From the NCBI GenBank assembly GCA_963779685.1, contig CAVZZG010000001.1, positions 1,116,001 to 1,180,000 of the forward strand: 64,000 nt of DNA. Direction: 5' to 3'. The notes below the pieces were generated by a model, which saw only the letters and a program-made list of their open reading frames with translations, was not told the DNA's origin and searched no databases. Numbering within the stretch: position 1 is the stretch's first letter; each line of letters begins with the position of its first letter. The position numbers were made by a program, and so were the translations under genes. Of this stretch, positions 56,704 through 64,000 are shown piece after piece. The stretch comes from CAVZZG01 sp963779685. Lineage in GTDB: Bacteria > Actinomycetota > Thermoleophilia > Gaiellales > F1-60-MAGs149.

Positions 56704-57763
56704 TCACCCTGCGCGGCGCCGCGCCCAGTCGGGGACGGCGTCGAGTTCGGTCTGGTGATCCCGGAGGAGGCGCTCCTGCCGGGCGAGGACGAGGTCGCCC
56801 GCGATCATGTCGTCGATGAGCGCGTCGAGGGAGGTGCGCGGGCTTCCAGCCGAGGCGGGTGCGCGCCTTGGTGGCGTCGCCGCGGAGCGCGTCGACCTCC
56901 GCCGCCCGCAGGTAGCGGGAGTCGAAGCGGATGTGCGCGTCGGCATCGAGGCCCAGCCGGCCGAAGGCACGTCGCGCGAACTCGCCGGTCGCGATCATCT
57001 CGCCGGTCGCGATCACGTAGTCGTCGGGCTGGTCCTGCTGCAGCATCAGCCACATCGCCTCGACGTAGTCGCGGGCGTGCCCCCAGTCGCGATGCGCCTC
57101 GAGGTTGCCGATGTGCACCGTCTCCTGCAGGCCGAGGGAGATGCGGGTCGCGGCCCGGGTGATCTTGCGCGTGAAGAACGTCTCGCCCCGGCGCGGTGAC
57201 TCGTGGTTGAACAGGATCCCGTTGCAGGCGAACAGACCGTAGGCCTCTCGGTGGTTGATCGTCTGGTAGTGGGCGAACACCTTGGCGACCGCGTACGGGC
57301 TTCGGGGATGGAAGGCCGTCGCCTCCGACTGGGGCGGTGGCGAGGCTCCGAACATCTCGGACGAGCCAGCCTGGTAGAAGCGGACGTCGCGGCCGGTCGC
57401 CCGGCAGTGGTCGCGGATCGCCTCCAGCAGTCGCAGCGTCCCGACGGCGTCGACGTCGGCGGTGTACTCCGCCTGGTCGAACGACACCCGGACGTGCGAC
57501 TGGGCGCCGAGGTTGTAGACCTCGTCAGGCTGGGTGCGCTCGAGCAGGGCGCGGAGACCGCCACCGTCGGTGAGGTCGCCGTGGTGCAGGTGCAGGCGCG
57601 CCTCGGGATCGTGCGGGTCGCGGAACAGGTGGTCGATGCGGCCGGTGTTGAACGTCGAGGCGCGGCGGATGAGGCCGTGCACCTCGTAGCCCTTCCCGAG
57701 CAGCAGCTCGGCGAGGTACGAGCCGTCCTGACCGGTGATCCCGGTGACGAGTGCGCGCTTCAT
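56704..57763 (-). CDS. gmd: GDP-mannose 4,6-dehydratase, frameshifted near the 3' end
   Basis: About 353 residues when repaired. Motifs: NADP-binding GITGQDGSYLAELLLGKGYEVHGLIRRASTFNTGRIDHLF at the start (GxTGxxG), GDLTDGGGLRALL, YNLGAQSHVRVSFDQ, catalytic YAVAK in HPRSPYAVAKVFAHYQTINHREAYG, and GNLEAHRDWGHARDYVEAMWLMLQQ. It makes GDP-4-keto-6-deoxy-D-mannose. Near 56838 the frame breaks after RLGWKP; adding CG in the CCGCGCACC run restores RTSLDALIDDM and the normal end. Its ATG overlaps the colD stop (ATGA), so it is third in a leftward colC-colD-gmd operon. Confidence 0.9.
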
Positions 57764-58951
57764 CGCAGAGCCTCCAGGGTCGCCGCCAGATGCTCGAGCT
57801 CCGGGCGCAGGTCGCGCTCGGCGTTGCCCACGAACAGGCCGCGGTCGTGCACGGCGTCGGCTCCTGACAGCGTCGCCGGCGATGCTGTGGTCGAGGTGCG
57901 CCAGCACCGGCTGGCGGGCGAAGTTGCCGGTGATCACGGGCCGGCACTCGATGCCGGCGTCGACCAGGGCGCCCACGACGTCGGCGCGGGCGACGCCGCT
58001 GTCCGCCGCGATCATCAGCGAGAACCCGAACCAGGAGCTCGCGCCGGTCTCGCGCTGCATGCCGACCCAGTCCGCCGATGGCGCGAGCACCAGGCGTGCA
58101 GTGTCCGCGTTCGCGCGCCGCACGGCGGTGAAGCGATCGAGCTTGGCGAGCTGCTGGATCCCGACCGCCGCCGACAGCTCGAGCGGCCGGACGTTGTAGC
58201 CCGGCAGCAGGAACCGGAAGGACTCCTCGAAGGGATCGGCCGACTTCTCTCCCGCCAGGCGGGTGCGGTCGGCCAGGTCGCGCGTCCAGCCGTGCGCCCG
58301 CAGGCAGACGAGGATCTCGGCGAGCTCGTCGTCGTCGGTGGCGACGAGGCCACCCTCCATGGTCGAGATGTGATGACTGAAGAAGAAGCTGAAGGAGCCC
58401 ATCAGGCCGTGCGTGCCGCACGGCCTGTCGCCGTAGGTCGCGCCGAGCGCCTCGCAGGTGTCCTCGAGCAGGCAGATGTCCTGCCCGCGCGACCGGGCTC
58501 GCTCGAGCGCGGCCCTGATCGGCGCCAGATCGCACGGGTTGCCGAGCGCGTGGACGAGGCACACCGCGCGCGTCGCAGGCGTGATGGCCGCTTCGAGCGC
58601 GGCCGGATCGAGGTTCAGGGTGGCCGGGTCGACGTCGACGAGCCGGAGGCGGAAGCCCTGCTGGGCGAAGGGGTAGTAGGTGGTCGCCCAGCCGACCGCG
58701 GGGACGATGACCTCGTCGCCGGGCCGGAGCCCGCCGCTGCGATACCGGAGGGCGGCGGCCATCAGCAGGTTGGCCGACGAGCCGGAGTTGACCATCACGC
58801 AGTGCCGGACGCCGAGCCAGGTTGCGAAACCCTGCTCGAGCGCACGCACCTGGCCGCCCATCGTGAAGCGGCCGCCGTCGATCACCCGCTGCATCGCCGC
58901 GGCCTCCTCGGCCCCCCACGAGCTCGTCGCCAGCGGATAGGTGGCCGTCAC
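57760..58951 (-). CDS. colD: GDP-4-keto-6-deoxy-D-mannose 3-dehydratase (ColD-like), frameshifted near the 3' end
   Basis: About 397 residues when repaired. It has the DegT/DnrJ/EryC1 aminotransferase fold (GGRFTMGGQVRALEQGFATWLGVRHCVMVNSGSSANLL, EDTCEALGATYGDR). The PLP-binding lysine is replaced by His in SFFFSHHISTMEGG. That Lys-to-His change marks ColD/RfbH-type 3-dehydratases rather than aminotransferases. Product: GDP-4-keto-3,6-dideoxy-D-mannose. Near 57870 the frame breaks after DHSIAGD; restoring CG in the GACGCTG run gives LSGADAVHDRGLFVGN and a stop overlapping the gmd ATG. GTG start overlaps the colC stop. Confidence 0.82.
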
Positions 58952-59919
58952 GCCGCCGCCTCGTGCGCGGTCGCGGCCCGGTACCAGGCGATGGTCTCGC
59001 GCAGACCCTCGTCGAGCCCGATCCGCGACTGCCAGCCGACCTGCCGGAGCCGCGACACGTCGAGCAGCTTCCGCGTCATCCCGACCGGCCGCGCGAGATC
59101 GTGGTCGAGCATGCCGGCGTAGCCCGCGACGCGGCAGGCGGCGAGGTAGTAGCCGTTCACCGACTCGTCGGCGCCCGTGCCGACGTTGAGGTGCTGGGGG
59201 AGGGTCTCGAGCCGGGGGAGGAGGAACCGGACGGCGTCGGCGAGGTCGCGCACGTGCATGAACTCGCGCCGCGCGGTGCCGTCTCCCCACACCTCGATCG
59301 CCATGCGGCCCGAGTCCATCGCCTCCACGACCTTCGCGACGACGCGGGCGACCAGATGCGCCCGCTCGTCGTCGAAGACGTCGCCGGGGCCGTACAGGTT
59401 GCAGGGCAGGATCGTCCGGTACGCCGGCGCGTCCGGTGCCGCGGCCGTCCAGTCGCAGAGCCGCATGATCGCGATCTTGGCGAGCGCGTAGCCCTCGTTG
59501 GTCGGCTCGAGCGGGCCGGTCATCAGGTCGTCCTCGGAGAGCCGGTCGCGGTCGCGGGGGTACGCGCAGGACGAGGAGAGGTTCAGCAGGCGCCGGACGC
59601 CGGCCGCGCGCGCTCCCCGCACCACGGCGCACCCGACGAGCGCGTTCTCGACGAAGAAGTCGACCGGCGCCGCGATGTTCGCGGCGATGCCGCCGACGCG
59701 CCCGGCCGCGTGGACGACCGTCGTGATCCGCTCCGCGTCGCACAGCGCGGTCACGGCTCCTTCGTCCCGAAGATCGAGGCGGTCGCGGGACGTCGCGACG
59801 ACGTCGTGCCCGGCATCGCGCAGGGTGGCGACGAGATGCTGCCCGACGAAGCCCGCGGCTCCGGTCACGAGCACCCGGCCGCAGGTCTCGATGTCACTTT
59901 CAGAGCGTACGATTGCCAT
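58948..59919 (-). CDS. GDP-L-fucose synthase family epimerase/reductase, probably GDP-L-colitose synthase (ColC)
   Basis: 323 residues. NADP-binding VLVTGAAGFVGQHLVATLRDAGHDVVATSRDRLDLRDEGA, HAAGRVGGIAANIAAPVDFFVEN, catalytic Ser in LLNLSSSCAYPRD, YALAK in NEGYALAKIAIMRLC, and NLYGPGDVFDDERAHLV, all of the GDP-fucose synthase type. Such enzymes epimerise at C3/C5 and reduce C4; ColC does C5 epimerisation and C4 reduction on the 3,6-dideoxy substrate. The adjoining colD-like gene favours ColC over Fcl. ATG 59919 is the first gene of the operon, 60 bases from the divergent glyA start. Confidence 0.78.
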   Translation of the reverse strand: MAIVRSESDIETCGRVLVTGAAGFVGQHLVATLRDAGHDVVATSRDRLDLRDEGAVTALCDAERITTVVHAAGRVGGIAANIAAPVDFFVENALVGCAVVRGARAAGVRRLLNLSSSCAYPRDRDRLSEDDLMTGPLEPTNEGYALAKIAIMRLCDWTAAAPDAPAYRTILPCNLYGPGDVFDDERAHLVARVVAKVVEAMDSGRMAIEVWGDGTARREFMHVRDLADAVRFLLPRLETLPQHLNVGTGADESVNGYYLAACRVAGYAGMLDHDLARPVGMTRKLLDVSRLRQVGWQSRIGLDEGLRETIAWYRAATAHEAAA

Positions 59920-59940
59920 GCAGAAGCGGCATCGGCATCG

Positions 59941-59964
59941 ACCGGTGGGCCCTTTACCGGTGGG
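59941..59964. repeat. Short direct repeat in the colC-glyA divergent region
   Basis: ACCGGTGGG occurs at 59941-59949 and 59956-59964, a 15-base period, midway between the divergent start codons. It could be a regulator site. CATGAT at 59968-59973 is six bases before GTG 59980 and may be the glyA -10 box. Confidence 0.35.
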
Positions 59965-59979
59965 TGCCATGATCCCGGT

Positions 59980-61233
59980 GTGAACGACCGGCACTTCACG
60001 GCCTCGCTCGAGACCACCGATCCGGTGGTGCATGCGGCGCTCGCGGGAGAGCGGCGGCGCCAGGAGGAGCAGATCGAGCTGATCGCCTCCGAGAACACGG
60101 TCAGCCGCGCCGTGCTCGATGCGCTGGGATCGACGATTCAGAACAAGACCGTCGAGGGGTACCCCGGGGCCCGGTTCCATGGTGGCGCGGCCTTTGCCGA
60201 CGCGGTCGAGCAGGCTGCCATCGACCGCGCCCGCGAGCTCTTCGGCGTCACCTACGTGAACGCCCAGCCGCATTCGGGGACGCAGGCCAACCAGGCCGTG
60301 TTCTTCGCACTGCTCGAACCGGGCGACCGCGTCCTCAGCATGAACCTCGCCGCCGGCGGGCATCTCAGCCACGGGGCTGCGCCGAACCAGTCGGGCCGTT
60401 GGTTCGACGCCGCCCACTACGGCGTCGGGCGCGAGACGGGCGTCATCGACTACGACGACGTCGCGCGCCTCGCGGCCGAGCACCGCCCGAAGCTGCTCAT
60501 CTCGGGTGGCTCCGCTTACCCGCGCGTCATCGACTTCGCGCGCATGCGCGCGATCGCCGACGACGTGGGCGCGCTGCACCTGGCCGACATGGCCCACATC
60601 GCGGGGCTGGTCGCCGGCGGCGCTCACCCATCGCCGGTGCCGCACGCCGATATCGTCACGTGCACCACGACCAAGACCCTCCGGGGGGCCCGCGGTGGGC
60701 TCATCCTCTCCAATCGCGACGACCTCGCCCGCCGCTTCCAGTCGGCCGTCTTCCCGGGCGTCCAGGGCAGCATCCACCTCCAGGTGATCGCCGCCAAGGC
60801 CGTCGCCCTGGGTGAGGCCCTGCAGCCCGGGTTCCGGGACTACGCCCGGCAGGTGGTCGAGAACGCCCGCGAGCTGGCCGCCGCCCTGCGAGGTCGCGGG
60901 ATCGGCGTCGTCTCGGGCGGGACGGACACGCATCTGGTGCTGCTCGACGTGTCGACCGCGGGCCAGACCGGACAGACGGCGCAGGACCTGCTCGAGGCCG
61001 TCGGCATCACCAGCAACAAGAACGCGGTGCCGTTCGACCCGGTGAGCCCCGCCGCGTGGACCGGTCTCCGGCTGGGGAGCGCGAGCGGCACGACTCGAGG
61101 GTTCGGCGTCGCCGAGTTCCGCGAGATCGCGGACGTGATCGCCGACGTGCTCGGCGGCGCGGCGTCCGGCGCTGGAGACCGCGTAGCAGCGCTCTGCCGG
61201 GCCTTCCCGCTCTACGGGCCGGGCTCCCTGTAG
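59980..61233 (+). CDS. glyA: Serine hydroxymethyltransferase
   Basis: 417 residues from GTG 59980. Motifs: RRRQEEQIELIASENTVSRAVLDALGSTIQNKTVEGYPGARFHGG at the N-terminus, NAQPHSGTQANQAVFFALLEPGDRVLSMNLAAGGHLSHG, HLADMAHIAGLVAGGAHPSPVPHADIVT, the PLP lysine in CTTTKTLRGARGGLIL, and GVQGSIHLQVIAAKAVA. It interconverts serine and glycine with tetrahydrofolate. It could use the glycine and methylene-folate produced by sarcosine/dimethylglycine oxidation, but it is 27 kb away and may simply be housekeeping. The 3' end overlaps the convergent peptidase gene by 22 bases. Confidence 0.95.
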   Translation: MNDRHFTASLETTDPVVHAALAGERRRQEEQIELIASENTVSRAVLDALGSTIQNKTVEGYPGARFHGGAAFADAVEQAAIDRARELFGVTYVNAQPHSGTQANQAVFFALLEPGDRVLSMNLAAGGHLSHGAAPNQSGRWFDAAHYGVGRETGVIDYDDVARLAAEHRPKLLISGGSAYPRVIDFARMRAIADDVGALHLADMAHIAGLVAGGAHPSPVPHADIVTCTTTKTLRGARGGLILSNRDDLARRFQSAVFPGVQGSIHLQVIAAKAVALGEALQPGFRDYARQVVENARELAAALRGRGIGVVSGGTDTHLVLLDVSTAGQTGQTAQDLLEAVGITSNKNAVPFDPVSPAAWTGLRLGSASGTTRGFGVAEFREIADVIADVLGGAASGAGDRVAALCRAFPLYGPGSL

Positions 61234-62789
61234 GGGTTCGACCAGCCCTCGCCTCGGCTGGTGGTGACGTACTCGGGCCAGGGGAGGTCGATCGGGGCGG
61301 TGAAGTCGGCGGGCAGGAGCGGCTCGATCCACTGCTCGCCCGCCGTGCGCCGCTCGAACTCCGCCCGCGCCTCGGACACGAGTGACGGCGTCTGCAGGAT
61401 GTCGAGCAGGGTGCCGGCGATGACCCGGGCCGCACACTCGACTGTCGGGTCGATGGTCGCCGGGATGCCGCCGAGCGCGTTGGCGGCCCAGGCCGGATAG
61501 CTACGCCCATCAGCCGGCGGCCGGAGCATGGCGCGGCCCACGTACAGGCGCACCGTCGGTGCGTACCACGACATCTCGACGTAGTCGTCCGAGGTGAAGT
61601 TCCGTTGCCACGCCGGGAGCGTGGCGCGCAACTGACGCTCCGCCTCCTGCGGCTCGATCAGCGCCGTGCACGCATCGACGAACGGCATGGCCGTGGGCGC
61701 CACCCCGCATGCCTCCTGGAGCGCGCGGCCGACCTCGACCGCAGCCGGCCCGTACTCCGGCGGGCCGCTGAGCTGGAAGTTCCGGTAGGTCGCGGTGGCG
61801 AGGGCATGGTTCGTCACGCCGGGGCGGTTCCTCGCCACCCATCGCACCGAGAGGTCGCACCGGGCCGACGCCGCCGCGTGGGCCGCGTTCGCGTCGAGCA
61901 CGCGCAGCACGGCCTCCGCCATCGCCACGTCGGGCGTGCGCCAGGCGTACTGGATCATCGCCAGCGGCGCGGGGAGGTTGTCCGCGGTGCAGTCGCCGGC
62001 CTGCAGGATCGCCTCGTTCAGCGACCACCCGCCCGCGTGCGGCAGCATCGACTCCTGGGTCGCCTTGGTCAGCGCGTACATCGTCGTCAGCGCGACGTTC
62101 GCTCCGGGCGCCCGGGCCGAGGCGTGCGCCGCGGGAATCGGGCTCGCACTGCCGGCGGCCCGTTCCTCGCGCGCCTCGAAGGCGTAGACGAGGCTGTAGT
62201 AGGCACCGCACTGGGTGTCCCAGCGCACGGTGTTGCAGAACGGGAGCATGTAGAAGGGGTGGAACGAGACGATCGCGTCGACGCCGTCGTAGTAGCCCCG
62301 CAGGCCGTGCACCACCTTCGAACCCTGCACCTTCTCGGCCGGCTCACCCGTGAACCGGAGGGTGCCGCCGATCCCGTGGCGCTCCATCGCGGCTTTGGCG
62401 GCCAGCAGGCCGCCGAGCCCGCCCATGCCGAGTGCCGAGTGCGGGTCGGTATGCCCGGCGGCGAACCGGGATGTCCCCGGGCGAGGCCCTTCCCGCAGTG
62501 CGGCGGCCTGACTGTTGCCGGGCACGGCGTCGTACTCGGCGTAGGCCAGCACGGTGGGCCCGGAGCCGTTCCGCCAGGTCGCGCTGAACGCCGTGGGCAT
62601 CCCGCCGCTGGCCTCCTCGACCTCGAACCCCTCACTGCGGAGGAGCTCGACGTACCACGCTGCCGACCGGTACTCCCGCCACGCCGGCTCGGCCAGATCC
62701 CAGATGGTCCTGGTCCACGCGGACAGCTCGTCCCGCTGCCCGGCGATCCAGGCATGTGCAGTGGCAGTTGCGTCCGACGGTGCAGCCAT
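61212..62789 (-). CDS. M20-family amidohydrolase (AbgB-like)
   Basis: 525 residues. Metallopeptidase M20 traits: WIAGQRDELSAWTRTIWDLAEPAWREYRSA, AYAEYDAVPGNS, AGHTDPHSALGMGGLGGLLAAKAAME, FTGEPAEKVQGSKVVHGLRGYYDGVDAIVSFHPF and the later NFTSDDYVEMSWYAPTVRLYVGRAML. The long chain and the order of motifs resemble p-aminobenzoyl-glutamate hydrolase subunit B and related N-acyl amino-acid hydrolases. It is cytoplasmic and probably binds Mn or Zn. ATG 62789 sits six bases from a TAGGGT -10-like box with no Shine-Dalgarno, so it is likely leaderless. It is divergent from the MFS exporter gene. Confidence 0.85.
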   Translation of the reverse strand: MAAPSDATATAHAWIAGQRDELSAWTRTIWDLAEPAWREYRSAAWYVELLRSEGFEVEEASGGMPTAFSATWRNGSGPTVLAYAEYDAVPGNSQAAALREGPRPGTSRFAAGHTDPHSALGMGGLGGLLAAKAAMERHGIGGTLRFTGEPAEKVQGSKVVHGLRGYYDGVDAIVSFHPFYMLPFCNTVRWDTQCGAYYSLVYAFEAREERAAGSASPIPAAHASARAPGANVALTTMYALTKATQESMLPHAGGWSLNEAILQAGDCTADNLPAPLAMIQYAWRTPDVAMAEAVLRVLDANAAHAAASARCDLSVRWVARNRPGVTNHALATATYRNFQLSGPPEYGPAAVEVGRALQEACGVAPTAMPFVDACTALIEPQEAERQLRATLPAWQRNFTSDDYVEMSWYAPTVRLYVGRAMLRPPADGRSYPAWAANALGGIPATIDPTVECAARVIAGTLLDILQTPSLVSEARAEFERRTAGEQWIEPLLPADFTAPIDLPWPEYVTTSRGEGWSNPYREPGP

Positions 62790-62861
62790 CCCGGAACCCT
62801 ACGGGAATAACCGGCGACGAATGCAGTTCTTCCCTGTAGCGATTACCGGGAGGACCGCTCG

Positions 62862-64000
62862 ATGGATCCACAGACTGCGCCGGACCCCCGGCGATGGAAA
62901 GCACTGGCCGTTGTCTGCGCGGCGTTCTTCATGACCGTGCTCGACGTGGCCATCGTCAACGTCGCGCTGCCGTCGATTCAGAAGGACCTCGGCTTCGCAC
63001 AGCAGGATCTGCAGTGGGTGCTGACCGCATACGCCATCACGTTCGGCGGCTTCCTGCTCCTGGGCGGTCGCGCCTCCGACCTGCTCGGACGCAAGCGCGT
63101 CTTCCTGACGGGCGTCGTCCTCTTCACGGTGGCCTCGCTGCTGTGCGGGTTCGCGACGAGTGAGACCGTCCTGCTCGTGGCGCGGGCGGTGCAGGGCTTC
63201 GGTGCCGCGGTGATCACGCCGTCGGCGCTCTCGATCATCATGACGACCTTCGACGAGGGCCCGGAGCGCAACAAGGCGCTGGGCGTGTGGGGCGCCGTCG
63301 GCGGCTCGGGTGCGGCGGCCGGCGTGTTGTTCGGCGGCATCCTGACCGAGACGCTCGGGTGGTCGTGGATCTTCTGGGTCAACGTGCCGGTCGGGATCGC
63401 GGCGTTCGTCCTGGGTCGCCGGCTCGTACGGGAGAGTCACGAGGCGACCGCCGAGCGCAACTACGACCCGCTCGGGGCCATCACCGTCGTCGGCCACCTC
63501 GCGTTGCTCGTCTACGGCATCTCGCGCGCCCCGCAGGTCGGGTGGACATCGCCGCAGACCATCGGCGTGCTGGTTGCGTCGGCACTGTTCCTCACCGCCT
63601 TCCTGGTCACGGAGTCGCGGGTCTCGGCGCCGCTCGTGCCCCTGGGCATCTTCCGGCACAGGACGCTGACGGGAGCGAACGTCGTCGGCTTCCTGCTGGG
63701 TGCGACGATCTTCGCCAACTTCTTCGTGCTGACGCTCTACGTCCAGGACGTCCTCGGCTACTCGGCGTTGCGGGCCGGGCTCACGTTCCTGGCCACGGCC
63801 GGCACGGCCGTCCTCGTCGCCGGCCTGGCTCAGGCAGCCGCGACGAGGGTCGGCGTCAAGCCGGTCCTCATGAGCGGCCTCGTACTGATGGCGGTCGGCA
63901 TGCTGTGGTACACGCAGCTCCCGGTCGACGGCGACTTCCTGACGAACCTGCTGCCCGGTTACCTGGTCGTCGGCGTCGGCATCCCGATGGCCTTCATCCC
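62862..64000 (+). CDS. MFS transporter, DHA2 (EmrB/QacA) type, 3' end outside window
   Basis: The frame from ATG 62862, which has GGGAGG eight bases upstream, is open to the window end (380 codons visible). Text is the 14-helix DHA2 drug exporter type: ALAVVCAAFFMTVLDVAIVNVALPSIQKDLGF, QQDLQWVLTAYAITFGGFLLLGGRASDLLGRKRVFLTG (motif A, GRASDLLGRKR), ARAVQGFGAAVITPSALSII, GGSGAAAGVLFGGILTETLGWSWIFWVNVPVG (motif C) and FRHRTLTGANVVGF. It exports hydrophobic compounds using the proton gradient. Its regulator is not visible. Confidence 0.92.
   Translation, partial: MDPQTAPDPRRWKALAVVCAAFFMTVLDVAIVNVALPSIQKDLGFAQQDLQWVLTAYAITFGGFLLLGGRASDLLGRKRVFLTGVVLFTVASLLCGFATSETVLLVARAVQGFGAAVITPSALSIIMTTFDEGPERNKALGVWGAVGGSGAAAGVLFGGILTETLGWSWIFWVNVPVGIAAFVLGRRLVRESHEATAERNYDPLGAITVVGHLALLVYGISRAPQVGWTSPQTIGVLVASALFLTAFLVTESRVSAPLVPLGIFRHRTLTGANVVGFLLGATIFANFFVLTLYVQDVLGYSALRAGLTFLATAGTAVLVAGLAQAAATRVGVKPVLMSGLVLMAVGMLWYTQLPVDGDFLTNLLPGYLVVGVGIPMAFI

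Noticed and set aside
57760..58951. ColD-like gene as a GDP-perosamine synthase or other sugar aminotransferase
   Set aside because: Aminotransferases of this fold need the PLP lysine, which is His here.
1..64000. tRNA, rRNA genes or CRISPR arrays
   Set aside because: No cloverleaf-like tRNA sequence, rRNA core motif or regularly spaced repeat array was seen on either strand by reading; a dedicated scan could not be run.

Overview
The window is about 64 kb of dense, high-GC (roughly 70%) bacterial chromosome. Genes are short-spaced, start codons overlap stop codons (ATGA, GTGA), GTG starts are frequent, and many promoters look leaderless. The content fits Actinomycetota. A secreted protein at 35258-35920 carries the 'NTVxGxHL ... 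VNGSKVKDGSLAGADL' type of repeat that I associate with Thermoleophilia (Gaiellales/Solirubrobacterales), so I tentatively place the source there, perhaps as a metagenome or draft assembly. No rRNA, tRNA or CRISPR array was recognised.

Layout. 1-5.5 kb: metabolic genes (PLP decarboxylase, VOC protein, M32 carboxypeptidase, acyl-CoA dehydrogenase, UspA) and a MazEF-type toxin-antitoxin pair whose start codon lies inside a palindrome. 5.5-5.7 kb: a 172-bp MITE-like element. 5.8-10.4 kb: the PrkA / DUF444 / SpoVR stress trio. 10.4-15 kb: a cobalamin-binding mutase-like gene, then phaB-phaC. 15-21.5 kb: a fold-IV aminotransferase, two polytopic glycosyltransferases, AlkA, a C45-type acyltransferase and a GrpB-transglutaminase fusion. 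21.5-27 kb: MOSC protein, nucleoside hydrolase, cysteine hydrolase, P450, EamA exporter, LLM oxidoreductase.

The core of the window (27-51 kb) reads as a methylated-amine catabolic region. It holds a sarcosine-oxidase-like flavoprotein with a divergent GntR regulator, a dimethylglycine/sarcosine dehydrogenase with a GcvT domain, EtfBA and a DgcB-like membrane Fe-S protein, a BKACE enzyme next to a carnitine dehydrogenase fused to a thioesterase, a choline-sulfatase, an esterase-type serine hydrolase, a complete Dpp-type ABC importer with an IclR regulator, a Rieske oxygenase of the glycine-betaine/carnitine type, and an iron alcohol dehydrogenase. Together they could take carnitine and choline-sulfate through glycine betaine and dimethylglycine to sarcosine and glycine, passing electrons via ETF to the quinone pool. 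The specific substrates are inferred.

51-64 kb: a compact four-gene operon of three small basic membrane-anchored proteins plus a ferric-reductase-like b-type cytochrome behind a structured leader; 1-Cys peroxiredoxin, cupin, PadR, MFS and OsmC genes; a gmd-colD-colC set predicted to make GDP-L-colitose; serine hydroxymethyltransferase; an M20 peptidase; and an MFS exporter cut by the window end.

Two features run through the window. First, seven genes are each broken by one small indel. Four can be repaired by restoring a CG dinucleotide in a CGCG run and three by restoring one G or C, which points to base-calling or assembly error more than gene decay. Second, several divergent gene pairs share a single TA step that serves as the -10 element in both directions with almost no 5' leader. 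All coordinates and motif counts were read by eye, and no database search was run.
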